Part shown: positions 45,988 through 59,456 of the stretch, piece by piece | Position numbering within the stretch: position 1 is the first letter of the stretch | Layout: each line of letters opens with the position of its first letter | Source of the DNA: Isoetes taiwanensis | Taxonomy: Eukaryota; Streptophyta; Lycopodiopsida; Isoetales; Isoetaceae | NCBI GenBank assembly: GCA_021234155.1 | Contig: JAJEKV010000008.1 | Location: forward strand, 2,358,955-2,422,954 | Direction: 5' to 3' | DNA length: 64,000 nt | Translations under genes and position numbers: made by a program | Notes under the pieces: generated by a model | What the model saw: the letters and a program-made list of their open reading frames with translations, nothing else | Told to the model about the DNA's origin: nothing | Database searches by the model: none

Positions 45988-48900
45988 ATGACCTCCTTCT
46001 CGATCAGAATCCTTAGCATTAGCAGCTTCAGGTTGCCACCTTTGAGAATGTCAGGCAGAGCTTTTGGAGGCAGGGGTGCTGCTGCTCGGAACTCCCAAAG
46101 CCGAGGCAGAGGTCGTGGCGTTGGTGGTGGCAGAGGTGGAGAACAGCGATGGTGGGATCCTGTTTGGAGAGCACAAAAGCTCAACCAAATTCGTGGAGAG
46201 GTAGAAATTTCTCAACTTTAGAGGAAAAATGTTCAGCATCATTGGTTGCAATTTAAGAATTTATTGACAAACGGATTGAAGTTTATTGGTTTTGATGTTC
46301 CACTAACAAGACCGTTGCAGGGACCTAAACAAGAAACCTTGGACGAGAATGAGTGGTGGGAAGAGTTAGAAGGGTTCAGAAATAATCAGAAACAGGAGAT
46401 AATCATTAAAAGGAACTTTGGGCGCGAGGATGTCAGGATTTTGGAGGACATGGCAATTCAGAGCGGATTTCACTTGTAAGGAGCACCTTTTAATCATTTT
46501 GCTTTTGTTTGCTAGCCTGTTATGCTTGAAGAAAATTCCTAGGTCTATAACAAATAACATGGCCAATGAACGTCAAGTATGTATAAACATGGTTATTCAG
46601 ATCAAAAGATACTTTGTTACTTCACAAAAATAGCAACTTTACATATGAATTTGTAAAATCTAGCCATAAAGGTGCTTTTTGGAAAGTTATTCCCCTAAAC
46701 TACTAAGGAGTTCTCAGCTAAGTTTTGTATTCTTCCTGGAAGGAAGTCGGACATACAACAAAGGGAAAAACACTGTTCATGTTGTAAGCAAAATACCATT
46801 GCCAAACTATCGGCCTGATCTTGATGAGAAGCATAGGACTTCCAAGCGTGAGTATGTTCATCTTGTAGAATATGTATTCTGGTAATTTTGTAAGTATAAA
46901 TTGAGGAGCATGTATTTAATCTCCTTCTTTTTTGGTTCCAGATCAAAATCTCAACAACAACAGAAGCTCATTTGGAGAATGTTCTAGCTCAAATGAAAGC
47001 TTCGAATCTAGAACAATGTATCATTAGGTCTTGGGCGACAAGTTCCAAAATCTGCAGTGGTAGAGACTGATGAATATGCACCCAAATCATTGGATTCATT
47101 CAGAAAAGAGGAAAGAAAAGTAGCAGGTTGAAAGCTTATCAGTTCCATTTGCAGGTATTTGTTTTCAAATCTGCATGTTCATGCATGCGTGGTTTTAGAA
47201 AAACAGATAAACAATTCTTCTTTAGATATAAATCAGCACCCAAGCACGATTTATCCGCAAAGCCAAGCTGATAATATTTTGTAATGCAATTTAAGAAGTG
47301 TCAAAAGTGATGATCTGACACCCTCTAATTGAAAACTCATTGTATAATATATGTAGAGTTAAATTTAGAAGATACCTTTAAAGGACCAATTTATGCTTCT
47401 TCCTTTAAATGCCAGATGATAGCATCATCATAATTCTCTTCTGAACAAGCATGAAGTGGCTAGTTCCTTTAGGGTCTGCTAAGGTTGACATGGTATGGGA
47501 TAATTCCATCTAAAACAGCAATATCATTTATATAGCCCAGACATCCCAACAGATGCAGTTCACTGGCGTTGAAAGTACTTAAGGACAGCAAAAGGGAGTA
47601 AAGGAAGACAATGACCTCTTCACAATCACAAACAATGTGCAGGACTGACATACCCAAATGCAGATTAGTGCTTTAGTCCAAGAAGCAGACATCGCCTTTG
47701 ACTCTGATCAATCTCCCAGCGGGGAATTACCTTAGACGATCTGCATGTAGAGCAATCCGTGAGTTAGTGAGTTCAATTCATTGGGAAGCCATGGGTAAAT
47801 GCACAAGGAATTATCGAGTATTATTGGAGGGAAATAAATCCGATGATCATATACACTGCGCAACAATATCTTTTGGACCATTTCCCATTTGCATATAGAC
47901 ACCAAATTTGTAGCATGAGGGTGTTCTCCCATCACCTACAGATTGAGTGGGTAAAATGGCATGGAATTCATTGGTTATCTTGACGATGCCGATTATGTAA
48001 TTCTGGAGAAGTAGAGGATAAGCATGACCTCATGATATCATGCCCAGCATATGAAGTCAGTGTGAAGGAAGCATAATATTCAACACTTGAGAAACCTTTA
48101 CATGGTTCTTCAATTACCATCTACAGTGTTGTCAGTTCTGAAAGAATTGTGGCAGACGAGATAAGTTTATAAGACCTCCACATAATTTGGTTTTATTTGT
48201 ATCTAAACATATGTATTTCTTTTCGCCTCCTAGACTGCAAGATCTCTTGAGATTGTGAATACATATTTCTATTTCTACTTCAAGGCCTGAAATTTTCAAA
48301 TGATATATATATGTATAGCCGCAGTTTTCTCCTGGATATGATCTACTCCCCCACCTTATAGACAAACGTCCTTTCGGCATGTCCTCACCCATCCGGGTCG
48401 GGACATCTGAGCGAGGAGCCGTCCACGTTAGTGGTACACCATGCCTCTGAACGCGCCCTCGCGAGGATCAGAGTGGAATGGACAGAGAATGGTGCGACAG
48501 GAATCTCTCCCGTCAAAATCATATCACGGCACGCGCCCCAAAAGGCTTTGCCCTACCTAGAACGGCATCGGCTCGATTTCCTGGATCAAACCTAAAGGAT
48601 CACTCCTCTATCAAAAACCCTATGCGGGTTTACCCGAAGGCGCCATAGCTCACCATGGGCGTACACCCAGGTGGACCATAGAATGGTTTGATCTAGCGGA
48701 GGCATCACTGCCATCCAGAGGCAGGGCACGTTCTGTTTTTACACTTCATCACGGAGGCCCGGCCTCAAACTTCGCAAGGAAGAGCAGAACCGGCAATCGC
48801 GCTCAAGCCAGCAGGCTACAATTCATAGTCCGGGTTGTGAGATTTGTCTATGCATTTTCAGCATAGTTCCTAGTACGAACTATAGAACAGATCCTGTTCA

Positions 48901-51900
48901 AGTATAGTCGTTCAAATGATATTTAGATTGGCTGTCATGCATCTTCTGAGGATAAGTTCCCAGCACCATTGAACTGATCTTCAACACCGGAGATCAGGCA
49001 AGAATGGCTGCACAGGTACTTTCTGGCTTCTGGCTAAAATTCGGAAGTCCTCCACCCTTGCTTGTGCCCTAAAACACAGCCATCATTTAAAGACTATGAT
49101 GATACTAGAATATTCAAGTATTATGGATATAGAGAGGGCTTTCAACAACTCTATTGGAAATGTATCGGTAATGCTCGGGCCCAAGCTCGTTTTCTGCAGT
49201 AGCATACAATGATCGCTTTAACAGCTTGTGGCATAAGGGAGAAGATTGTTTTACTGGCAGCTTAGTTGTGCCTTTATCTTCTTTCCTTCATGGTCTTTAA
49301 TCTTGCTGCTGTGTACATATGATGGAAAGGAACAATGCTTTTAAGACTATTAAAGGCCTCTTAGGGTCTATGAAACCAATTACATACAACATTTTGAGTC
49401 TTCAAGGAGGGTGACAGATTTTTAGCGATTTGATGTAATTTATTGATAAAAAGAATATCTACTCAAAATTTTTAAAGAACATACTGCCAAGTTGTATTGG
49501 CATTTTAATCCATTGAAAAGCCTAACGACTTAAGCAATTTAGTTATTTTTAGAAAACCAGCAGACCTTACCTTGATCAGCTAAAGACAACCACGGAAGTC
49601 TCTTCTGGCCCTTTTGTGCATTCCCAAAGTGAATTAACTTATTTATGCTTAGAAAGCCACTTAAAGCTGCAAGGGTTCATCCTTGAATTCAAAAAACAAT
49701 ATAACGTCATAGATAGTTCGCTCCTTTCATTCTTGCCAGAAGAGATACCTGAAGCCTTTTTAAAGTGATGCCATATGTCAGCGCACAAATTTCAGCTCAA
49801 AACTTGTGCGAGCACCCTGTCATTCCTCCAGATGAGAACTCTTCGTTAGTGTTCCAGTACCACGAGTGTCCTTTAACTGTATGAATGACATAGTATTTGC
49901 TTTTTTCTTGTTATAGAGACTAGTTTGTTGCTTCTCTTACAGCAGCATATATAGCAGGAATAATGACACCAAACAGCAAAACCCCGTGTCTTTGCTGCCA
50001 ACTCTGCACCAATTTTGTAAAAATATTTCCTGCGAGCCCTTGTGTTGCAACTATTTGTTCTTGTATGGTGTGAATTATGAAATTTGGGTTTGCTAGTAGA
50101 TTCTGGTGCAAGTAGTGTGTGCTGTTAAGAGAGTTGCTTTTCTGTCAGAAACAGTGACAGCCTCACATTGTAGAATAATTGTTGTTGTACTGATTGCGTT
50201 CCAGAATAGCTGTGCAGCAAAGGCAATGCAAAGTTTCAGGGAAAAGCTTCCTGCTTTCCAAATGAGAGAAAAGGTTTTGAAAGTCGTCAATGAAAACCAG
50301 GTTTGTCTAGCCTACCGTGTTTTCTATCCTGTAGAAGGAATAAGTAGCATTCTTTTAATTTTCTAACACATTGTTATTTGGAAATGCTGTCTAGTAGGTG
50401 GTTGTAATATCAGGAGAGACAGGTTGTGGTAAAACGACACAGTTACGCAATTTATCTTGGAAAATGAGATAGAGTGTGGGCGTGGAATGGACTGTAGCAT
50501 TATATGCACCCAGCCCGCGTCATTATATCTGCTATTTCTGTTGCTTCACGTGTTGCCATGGAAAGAAGCGATTCCTTGGGAGAAATTGTGGGATATCAAA
50601 TTGACTGGAGTCTAGCGTCTTTGCGAACCACGTTTACTTTTGCACAACTGGCGTGCTTCTTAGGTAAACTTAGTATGAGTCTTCAGTATTGATTAGAGTT
50701 TGACAGCAAGAAATATGAAAGAGTCAACATTTCTTGTAATTGTACTTTCACAGGTGAAAGACCCAAAGTTACAAGGAGTTAGCCATGTTGTGGTAGATGA
50801 AATTCATGAACGTGGGATGAATGAGGATTTTCTTCTCATTGTACTACATGATTTGATCGTCAACGTCCCAATCTACATCTTATCCTCATGAGTGCAACCA
50901 TCAATGCTGAGGCATTTTCAAAATATTTCAACCAAGCCCCAATGCTTCATATTCCTGTATGTAGTATTTTCTTGTGAAACGCACGCAGTCTAAAAGCTGC
51001 TAGCTTATGTTCTTTGCATGAAATGGACTGTTGAGACTGCAGGGGTACACTTTTCCTGTAAGGGAGCTGTTTCTTGAGGATATACTTCAATTGACAGGCT
51101 ATTGTATACCCAATGAACAATCAGGACACCTAAGTTCAACTTTTGGTCGGCGAAGGAAATGTTACGAAAAGATTAAGGATCCTGTGACAGCAAAATTTGA
51201 TGTAAGTTAGCTGTTTTGTGTTACATGATCTTTGTGTGGCAGGCATTTATCAAGCAACTGCTTGTTCCTAGGTGTTCACTTTCATGGAAATGGGAGAATG
51301 TAAATGACCCAATGTAGGCTAAGCGCATTTAGAATATTTTAATGCAAGATCAAACCTACCCTGACTGTAATATGGATTGTGAACATATATTTTTCCACCA
51401 CATGGGCTGGCCCGTCCGAAAATAATATATTCAAATTTTTCTCTCTTATTACATGGGCTGGCCTGCCATCTTGATTTATCAAATAATATAGTCAGATTCT
51501 TCTCCGTTATTTTATCCTGCACTTATGAAGAACTTTTCAACATTCTATATTTGAGATGACGATTTGATTCTTTGCAGGAAATTGACTTTGAAACTGAGTT
51601 CAAAGCATACAGCAGATCTACCCGAATGTCTCTTGAAGCATATAATGGAGATGCGATTGATCTTGACTTGGTAGTTTTGACATCTTGCTCCGCACGTCCT
51701 GCATATTTTATTGAACTTATACCATCCTGATTGGTGTCTAGATTGAGGCCACCATCCAACATATTTGCAGGTCGGAGATGAAGGGGCCATACTAGTTTTC
51801 CTTACGGATGGGATGATATTTCCAAAATGCTTGATAAGCTAAAGGAAATCCCCTTCTTGGTAATGGAACAAATTTTTACTGTTACCCTTGCATGGCTCCA

Positions 51901-53767
51901 TGCCTACAGTTAATCAACAAAGAGATTTTCCAGCCCCACCATTGGGTGAGGTAGTTTTAAGATTGATGTGACTTAGAATAGGTAGTCTTTATTGATATTG
52001 CATTCTGTCATTGCAGAAAAGTTGTTCTTACAGCTTGAATATTGCAGAAACAAGTATCACAATTGATGATGTGGTATATGTAATTGATTGTGGGAAGTCA
52101 AAGGAAACTAGTTATGATGCATTAAATAAGGTTGCATGTTTGGCGCCTTCATGGATATCTCAGGCATCAGCACAGCAGGTGAAGCATTAATTTCTTGTAG
52201 AATAAAATACAGACAGAATCTGACTACCATACTCTGCAAGGTAGTTAATTATCATATTCTGCAAAGTTATTGCACCTAATTGAAGCTGTTCTTTTCATGT
52301 TTCAAAGAGGCGAGGGCGAGCAGGAAGAGTGCAGCCTGGCATTTGCTACCATATTTATCCTAAAGTTATTTATGATGCAATGCCTAAGTATCAACTGCGG
52401 AGATTCTAAGGACTCCTTTAGAATCCTTATGCATCAAATAAAGAGTCTGGAACTTGGACTTGTCCATGAATTTTCTTTCTCAAGCCATGCAGCCACCCGA
52501 GGCCCTTGCAGTGCATAATGCTATCAGTCTACTCAAAAGAAATGGTGCTTTGGATTCGAAGAAAACCTTACTCCATTAGGTTGAATTCTGCCTGTTTGAT
52601 TTTTTTTTTTCTTGTCTAGCCATTCTCCCGAGAACCAACACTACTTTCTGTTGTACAGGTCGTCACCTTGCTACACTTCCATTGGATCCAAAGGTGGGAA
52701 GATGCTTTTAATGGGAGCTATCTTCCATTTGTATTGAACCAGCATTAACCATAGCAGCGGCATTGGCTCATCGAGATCCCTTTGTTCTCCCCCATTGAGA
52801 GGAAAGAAGAAAGCTGATGAAGGCGAGGAGATGGTTTGCAGGAGATTCTAGAAGGTAAATAAGCAGCGTATGCACACATATTTATTCTATATGTATGCTT
52901 TTGAAACATTGTGGTGATAATTTCAGTGATCACATGGCAATTGTAAATGCATTCAACAAATACCTTGAAGCTAAGCGTCAGGGTGTTGAACGGAATTATT
53001 GCTGGAAAAATTATTTATCTCTCTCAACATTGCAGTGGATGGAAAGTGCTCGATGCCAATTTTATGATCTCCTTGGTGACATTGGTTTTGTAGATAAAAA
53101 ACTGGGCTTTAAGGTTTGGTGTTGGCAATTAAGTCTGCTTTCTATGGGTTCATAAATATTAATTGTAAAGCTGTGCAGGGATATAACAACTATGGTGATG
53201 ACCTGGAAATGGTACGGGCTATTCTTTGTGCTGGCTTATTCCCAAATGTTGTTCGTTGTACAAAACGGGGGAAGCGAACTATATTCCATACCAAAGATGA
53301 CGGAAAAGTTGAACCTCATCCATCATCAGTGAATTCACGAGTGTCTTATTTTCCATATCCATATCTTGTTTATAGTGACAAGGTCAAAACGACTGCAATT
53401 TATCTCAGGGATTCATCAAATATCTCTGATTATGCATTACTCATGTTCGGAGGAAGTCTTGTATCAAATAGTGATGGCCACGTTGAAATGCTTAATGGCT
53501 ACCTGAATTTCTTATCAGCATCTCCTAGTACAATGCGCATTGTTAATGTATGTAGCTTTCATATTGAAACATAGAACTGAAGTTATTGTTGCTTATCTAA
53601 TTTCAGGACTAATGCAGGACTTAAGGCAGAGGCTAGACCACCTTCTTCAGCACAAGATAGAAGACCCAAAGTTTGACGTTTGTTTGGAAGGCAAGGACAT
53701 TGTCAATGCTGTGATACAGTTACTGCATAGTGGCCAATTTCAAAGACATTATGTAGAGGATGCCTAG
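45988..53767 (+). CDS. DExH1: DExH-box ATP-dependent RNA helicase (DExH1/DHX36 type), about 16 exons
   Basis: Exons chosen from protein continuity and GT-AG signals: 45988-46200 (start 45988, or 46048 giving [10 protein letters not shown]), 46321-46475, 46743-46847, 46942-47154, 50205-50300, 50398-50663, 50754-50956, 51043-51201, 51578-51670, 51742-51950, 52017-52178, 52307-52579, 52659-52854, 52927-53113, 53179-53547, 53607-53767. Motifs in order: an RGG-rich N terminus with [38 protein letters not shown], Walker [30 protein letters not shown] (motif II reads DEIH), [37 protein letters not shown] (motif VI), the HA2 region ([16 protein letters not shown]), and an OB-fold end (DYALLMFGG). It probably unwinds RNA or G-quadruplexes, as known for the family. 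Single-base indels occur in exons 4, 6, 7, 10, 11, 12 and 13; substitution damage is slight. Confidence 0.82.
47155..50204 (+). other. Large intron 4 of the helicase gene
   Basis: 3.05 kb between exons 4 and 5, much larger than the other introns (about 55-370 bp). Donor gtattt at 47155, acceptor ending ccag at 50204. It holds a GC-rich insert and otherwise AT-rich DNA; short open frames inside look random. Confidence 0.65.
48340..48860. repeat. GC-rich block in intron 4, possible solo LTR or transposon remnant
   Basis: Sharp compositional change, with strings such as cccatccgggtcgggacatc, ggcgccatagctcaccatgg and cagaaccggcaatcgcgc. No coding motif. The contrast with both flanks suggests an insertion, but no terminal repeats or duplication were found. 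Confidence 0.3.
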
Positions 53768-54220
53768 GAATATGTCGCCTATTCTTTGGGAGAACAGTCA
53801 TGTACAGGTATCGTTGCGGCTGTGTACCATACAAGGTTGAGGCATTTTTTTGTAGAAGGTTACCCATAAAAAATTGGTCTATACTTTTAAAATGTTTTTC
53901 CCAGGTATGGTCTACAATGGTATTGTCTAACAGAGAACCGTATGGTCTATGAGACCATAATATATAATATATATGGCAGTCTTTATCAGCTAGCCAAATC
54001 TAGCAAAATGAAATTATAGGGAGACAGTAGAAGCAGTACCGGAGGAGTGAATCAAAATTATAAGTTATAATCTCATGTTAAAAGTGTTTTTGCCTCTTAT
54101 AGACTGATTGTAATCAATATCAGAGGAGTGAATTAGAGAATTCTCAAGTTAAGTAGCTTGTTTTCTTCGTACGGGTTGATGTTATTGTTTCTGAGTGAAT
54201 TGTGAAATCTTTATTGGTGG
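53768..54220. other. Downstream of the helicase; no gene recognised
   Basis: Probable 3' UTR and flank. AT-rich, with tataatatatatatgg near 53961. Confidence 0.4.
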
Positions 54221-54345
54221 CCACGTCATAATATGGTCCACTTTGGCATTTTGTAAGTAGGCAAGCAGTTTTGGTGCGTATATTCTTTGAGTGGTTCTTT
54301 ATTTGAAGCCACGTCATAGTATGTTCCACTTTGGCATTTTGTAAC
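54221..54345. repeat. Direct repeat, 37-bp unit twice
   Basis: gccacgtcatartatgktcc actttggcattttgtaa occurs at about 54221-54257 and 54309-54345, 88 bp apart; the unit includes an ACGT core. Confidence 0.8.
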
Positions 54346-54629
54346 AGACTATTGGCATATAGTTTTGGAGTCACGTGTTCTTGCAAAAATCTAGATCATT
54401 CTTATCCGGATAGCAAATGGCCTCCTAAGAACCGATAAAATTCACGATGTTGAATAAGAAGGGGGCTGGCAATTTCCAGACCCCATGACTTGTAGAATCC
54501 AGTTGCGCATCAACATCGCTCTCTGAGTTCTACAGGTCAGGGGGCTGGCAAGGTGGTCATTCCCCTTTCCATTCCACATCACGCAAGGTACTATTCTTAA
54601 GACTCAAATTTAGAATCAAAGCAAAAGAA

Positions 54630-54656
54630 AGTAAAGAAAAGAAAAGAAAAGAAAAA
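54630..54656. repeat. (AAAAG)n microsatellite
   Basis: Series of aaaag/aaaga units ending in an A run. Confidence 0.85.
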
Positions 54657-54700
54657 AATTAGGGTGCCCCTGTATGGGTTATGCACAATAATCCGCAGGG

Positions 54701-54764
54701 AAGCATTGATTGATTCGAGAAATATCACCTAGAAGCATTGATTGATTCGAGAAATATCACCTAG
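54701..54764. repeat. Perfect 32-bp tandem duplication
   Basis: Unit aagcattgattgattcgaga + aatatcacctag at 54701-54732 and 54733-54764, with no mismatch. Confidence 0.95.
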
Positions 54765-57700
54765 ATCAACAAGGAAATGTTAAAGACTATCAAGGAGATG
54801 TTGTAGGAGACCTATACCTATTCAAGGTAATCTTCTGTTATAATCTCTATTCTTCATTTTAATTGTAATATATATGCATTAATTATATTCGCTTTTTATT
54901 CTTATGTATAGAATGAGTAAAATAGGGTCAGTGCCAACACACAACCACCGCAAATAATATATGTAAATGCAGACTATCCTATTTCAGCACAGGCTGTAAA
55001 GATGCAATTCATGCTAAGCGTCATTCCACGACCTAAAATCCAGCAAACATCAGCAACTGACACGGATATTAATATGTTATAAATGCAGAGATTATAGTAT
55101 GATCTATTTAAATACTGTTGACTTAATTTTAACATGCAATTTTCGAGTTACAAATCCGAGAACCTAATGTAATATGAACATCATTTTCCTACTGTCAAGT
55201 GCATATGAAATTACACTGAATCTATAAACGTCAACATATGAAATTGAAGTTTAAAAAAAACACCAGCATTTGATGTCTGAGAATCTATATCTTTGACTCC
55301 AGCACCATCATTGAGACTTGCACGAGCTGAGCGACCTCGACTACGACCTCGAGCGCCCCTCTCTACTTATGTTCACCTATTGACCAAAAAGAAAATCTGC
55401 AATAAAATGAAGCATATATATAGGTTTTTAATTTCAAGATCGACGGCTGCAGATTGCAACGTCATTTAAAAAATATGCGCAATAATAGTTACGAACCTAA
55501 TTTCAAATTATCACGTACACTTAGCCTTGGCATTAGTTAAATATCTAACACACCCATTTAAAAATCCCGCCCAAAATTCTATTACATTTTCTAATTGATT
55601 TTTCGCCGAAGGAGCTCTGCTCGTTGCCTTCAAAGTGTCATCTGGATTCAGCTAATTCTTGCTTCTAGACATATTTACGCAATCAATCTTCCTTTCATGT
55701 CTCAAGAACTTGTCTCCTTTTACTCGATCAACCATCTTCTCTTAATTACTAACTAGAGTAGGGAGGAATGCTATATGCTCATATCCAACATGAGAACGAA
55801 AGAGGTTTCAATTTTTCTGTGCCATGTGAATCAATCGTCGGAATCTTATCTATTATATTCAATCTCTTGATGATGTATACCTATTCAGATTTTTGTTTGT
55901 ATTTTTTCTTGTATGGGCTTTTCTAATTGTTTTTTTTTAAGATTGTGTCATTACATTTAAATTGGTATTTTAATGGAGTGTAAGTAATGAATGTTATCAC
56001 TCATATATAAAGCATGTTCCTTTTTTGCTTCTTTCTATTTTCTTTGATGCAAAAAAAAACACAGGAGAGACAAATGTCTTTGAAAAAAAATGAAAAAAAA
56101 TGAGTGGCGGCTTGAAATTGGTGGAAGGATTGCGGGATCTATGGAAAGATTGCGACCTACTGTGGACCTTTCTTTGTGCTAGGCGGGGTAGTACACGCTC
56201 CGACTTTCTTACTACGCAAGCAATGTCGACCATTCTTGCTATGCAAAGCAATCCACGGAGCTAAGAAACCGGTCCAACTTTGGTTTCCATCAGCCGAGTC
56301 CGTGGATTCATCGTTTCCTTGTCGGCCTTAAGAATGAAGGTCACTTACATTATCGCATCGATGGCGTCACGGATCAAGCAATAGAAAGGGAGGGCATGCC
56401 ATCGATTCTCATTCTTGGACCTAGCGAGAGGTCACGACCCGACAAATGGGTCCTTCTGGCCCTAATTCCGACCTCCTCAGGTCGTTATTTCTTCGTTGGC
56501 GGTTTTGGTTTGAAGTCAGGTCGGTAGTTATGTCTCGAGGCCAGGATCTATTTGGGCTCCTTTATCTTGAGGTAAAATGGGTGTAAAAGCCTTGGTCTAG
56601 AACAAAAAATAGGCTTGGATTCCCTTCTTGTTCAAGCGGTAGCACCCGATCACATAAAAAAATTTGCTATTGTCGATGGTCGATCATAAAATGGTAGATC
56701 ATATATAAGAATAAGGGTTAAATTATGGCAAAGTCTTCAAAAATAGGGCACCCGATTAATACGATATAAGGACCGAGGCATCCTATGGCAACTTATGCGA
56801 TGTGAATGAAACATTATTATGCCCGCATACAATGAAGTCATCATAGGATTGCCAAAGCGCAATAATTGGCCCAGAATTGTGCAAAATGGACAAAGCCAAA
56901 TCTAAATTAGAGCAGCCAAAATGGATCCGGCAAAATTGGCGGATTCTTCTTTGGCGGCCGGTTCTTCACCGAAATCGCTAAGGAGAACCGGGAACTTGAT
57001 TGTGGAAGAATCGGGTTGAGTCATGCCCATTTTGCGAACGAAACTGATTTGGCTAGGTTTTAAAGGATTGGGCGGGTTCGACCTTGAATCGGCGGTCTTA
57101 CCTAGCCAGAAAATGCTAACGATTCCACCATGAGAAAAAATCAAAATCCTTGTGCCTTAAAAAAATTCGAAAGTGCCTCAGTTTTATCGCCCATCTTGTG
57201 AAGAATTGATCAAAGGCTGGAAGGTTTGAATCGAGAAAAAGGCTAAACGACCGATTTGTAATAAAAAGTGGATCGAGGCCAAGGGTTTGAGGCATCTGAA
57301 TAGACCCAAACTGGAAGCGACCACAACCATCGAAAGGACTTTTGTTAGATTGGATTCTATAAGGCCGGACCGCTGTCACGAAATTGAGAATAAAAAAAAG
57401 AATTTAGAAAATCCAATGACCTTGGAATCTGAGGTTGAGTAAATAAAAGCGGGGTATTATATAAACCTTTAAAACCATACCTATACCTGCGGGTATACAC
57501 ACAACATAGGAAAACTCAGCGGGAACAATCTTCACGAGGGGCTATCATGGAAAATGAGTGGACATTTGGAATATGATGATGTGGCATGCCTACTTGGCAC
57601 GAGTTGATGACATGTTGAATGCATACATGCCATGCAGATCAGTGACAAAGGCAATGTTGATCAGTGAGAAATGAGCATATATACCGTGAGAATACATACT

Positions 57701-58600
57701 GTAAAATATACGTATGAAGGCATTTTACTTGTAAGTTTTAACAAGTGTAGGCATTTCTGATTCATATTTTAAAAATATAGTTAGGTTACATAAACAAGGC
57801 AAACTTCTGGTTAAGTGAAATTCTAAATTAGAGGCATGCTCATGATATAGAATGTGATTATAAACGAGTTGTTTTCAGCATATAAATAAAATATGAATTT
57901 ATGCCAAAAGACAAAACCCGTTGGAGAGGCAATTAGGGTCTTAAAATACTTTGCCCATGTTTCCAGCCTAGAATATTAGGTCCCTCTAAATCCCACGATT
58001 GAGGATAACATTTTTTTTCTGAGACATATTTTTATATATGGACTTTAACTTTAAAAATCAAAGTCAAAATCATAAATTTATCAAAAACTTTTGGGGATAG
58101 AATGAAGAGAAAGTAACAGTTATACCTTCTAGACTGTAAGTCTATATACTATCTTGTCAACCAGCTTGTAGCTCCCATGATGATGCCATTATTTTACTCT
58201 GTTCATCTTTCATCTTAATAATTTGCCTCTTGTCTTATTTGAGCAGATCCGTTGGGGACGGAGGAGGATTAAAATAAAGAATTCTACGATCATTTACTAG
58301 GAGGACTATAACAGCAACACGCAATGGAATAAGTGCATTGATTTTGCTTTGAAGGGTCTCTTTCATGCTAGAATGAAAGAGATTCGTTTGGAAATTTACA
58401 TCCAAAACGTTAAGATCTACTGTTGAATGGGTTGATTCATGTACAAAACGGCAGAAAAAATGCTTAAAAAAACCCATAGTCCATAAGCTAGTGTGCATGC
58501 ACAAGATCCCATAAAAAAAACAAAAAAGAAATTGAGATAGGTAGCTGTAAGCCATTTGTTTGTTTGCAGCGATGGCTAAGGCTGGGGAGGACCCACTGAT
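54765..58600. other. Gene-poor region
   Basis: Mostly AT-rich. From about 56100 to 57400 the GC content is higher and minus-strand frames (56902-57144, 57116-57379) look faintly coding, but I recognise no motif. They could belong to a decayed retroelement. Confidence 0.35.
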
Positions 58601-58660
58601 ATGATTAGGGTAGCAGAGCTCTAGTCCGGTAAGAAGTCTTATCAGCCATTAAGAAAAAAC

Positions 58661-59318
58661 ATGTTGGCAAAACCGTACTGTTCTATTTTTCTGCCAGACA
58701 GCTTTACAAGGAAGAAAAGGAACTCAGCACAGTCTGCAGAGACAGGTGTTCATCTTCACACTATTGCGGAGCAGATTCGTCATTTGTTGGGGCTTCTAGA
58801 CCTGTTCTGTATAGTAAAATTTGCAAGACCCAAGCTGCGGTTTACAGTTCCAGTCTGGACCCAGTATCAGGCTTTGTCAAAAGGGGCTGACGGGCATTTA
58901 TTGCTTGGAATCGTCCTTTCGGACATTGTTCTTGGCCTCATGGTCTGATCTTTTTCTTTTGTGGGTCCTGTTAGACGGCCGATCAGAAAGAAGAAACCTC
59001 TGTGAACAGAATGTAGGGGGGATTCCTAGGGTGCTTCTGTTTCTTTCTGAACAACAGAGCACAAAGCAAGCTCCAGAGAGCCTTCCGTTCCATACTTTTA
59101 ACGGTAAGTGTTTTTCTTTGGGTCCTGCTTGTCGAATGTAGATTGAATCCCGACAAATGTAGATCTGCATTGCTATTTTGTTTGTGGGTTCTATGGCATG
59201 CAATCTTAATTAAGCATGTCCACCAATGCACGAGAATGGGAAAATTTGATGTCAGATTTGCTCTTTGTCCGTTAACCCGTGATTTCTGATGTTAAACTTG
59301 TCCATTTCTCTTATCCAG
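58661..59318 (+). promoter_or_regulatory. Probable 5' UTR and leader intron of the receptor kinase
   Basis: A good donor (ggtaagtg, GT at 59104) and acceptor (ttatccag ending 59318) define a 215-bp leader intron upstream of the start at 59457. The stretch before the donor has open frames but no motif, so I treat it as leader, not protein. Confidence 0.35.
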
Positions 59319-59456
59319 GCACCAGAACACGAAATGCATATACTGGGGAAGTCCTAATGCCTCTTTTGCCTTTAAGCAGCTCAACTTGAGTTGTCTTTCA
59401 AGGTGAAGAAGAGACTATGTTTTGACAAAAGCAGGACAACGTTCAATTAGGTAAAC

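Noticed and set aside
58821..59203. Overlapping frames on both strands around 58.8-59.2 kb.
   Set aside because: They cross a likely leader intron donor and have no motif; treated as 5' UTR of the receptor kinase.
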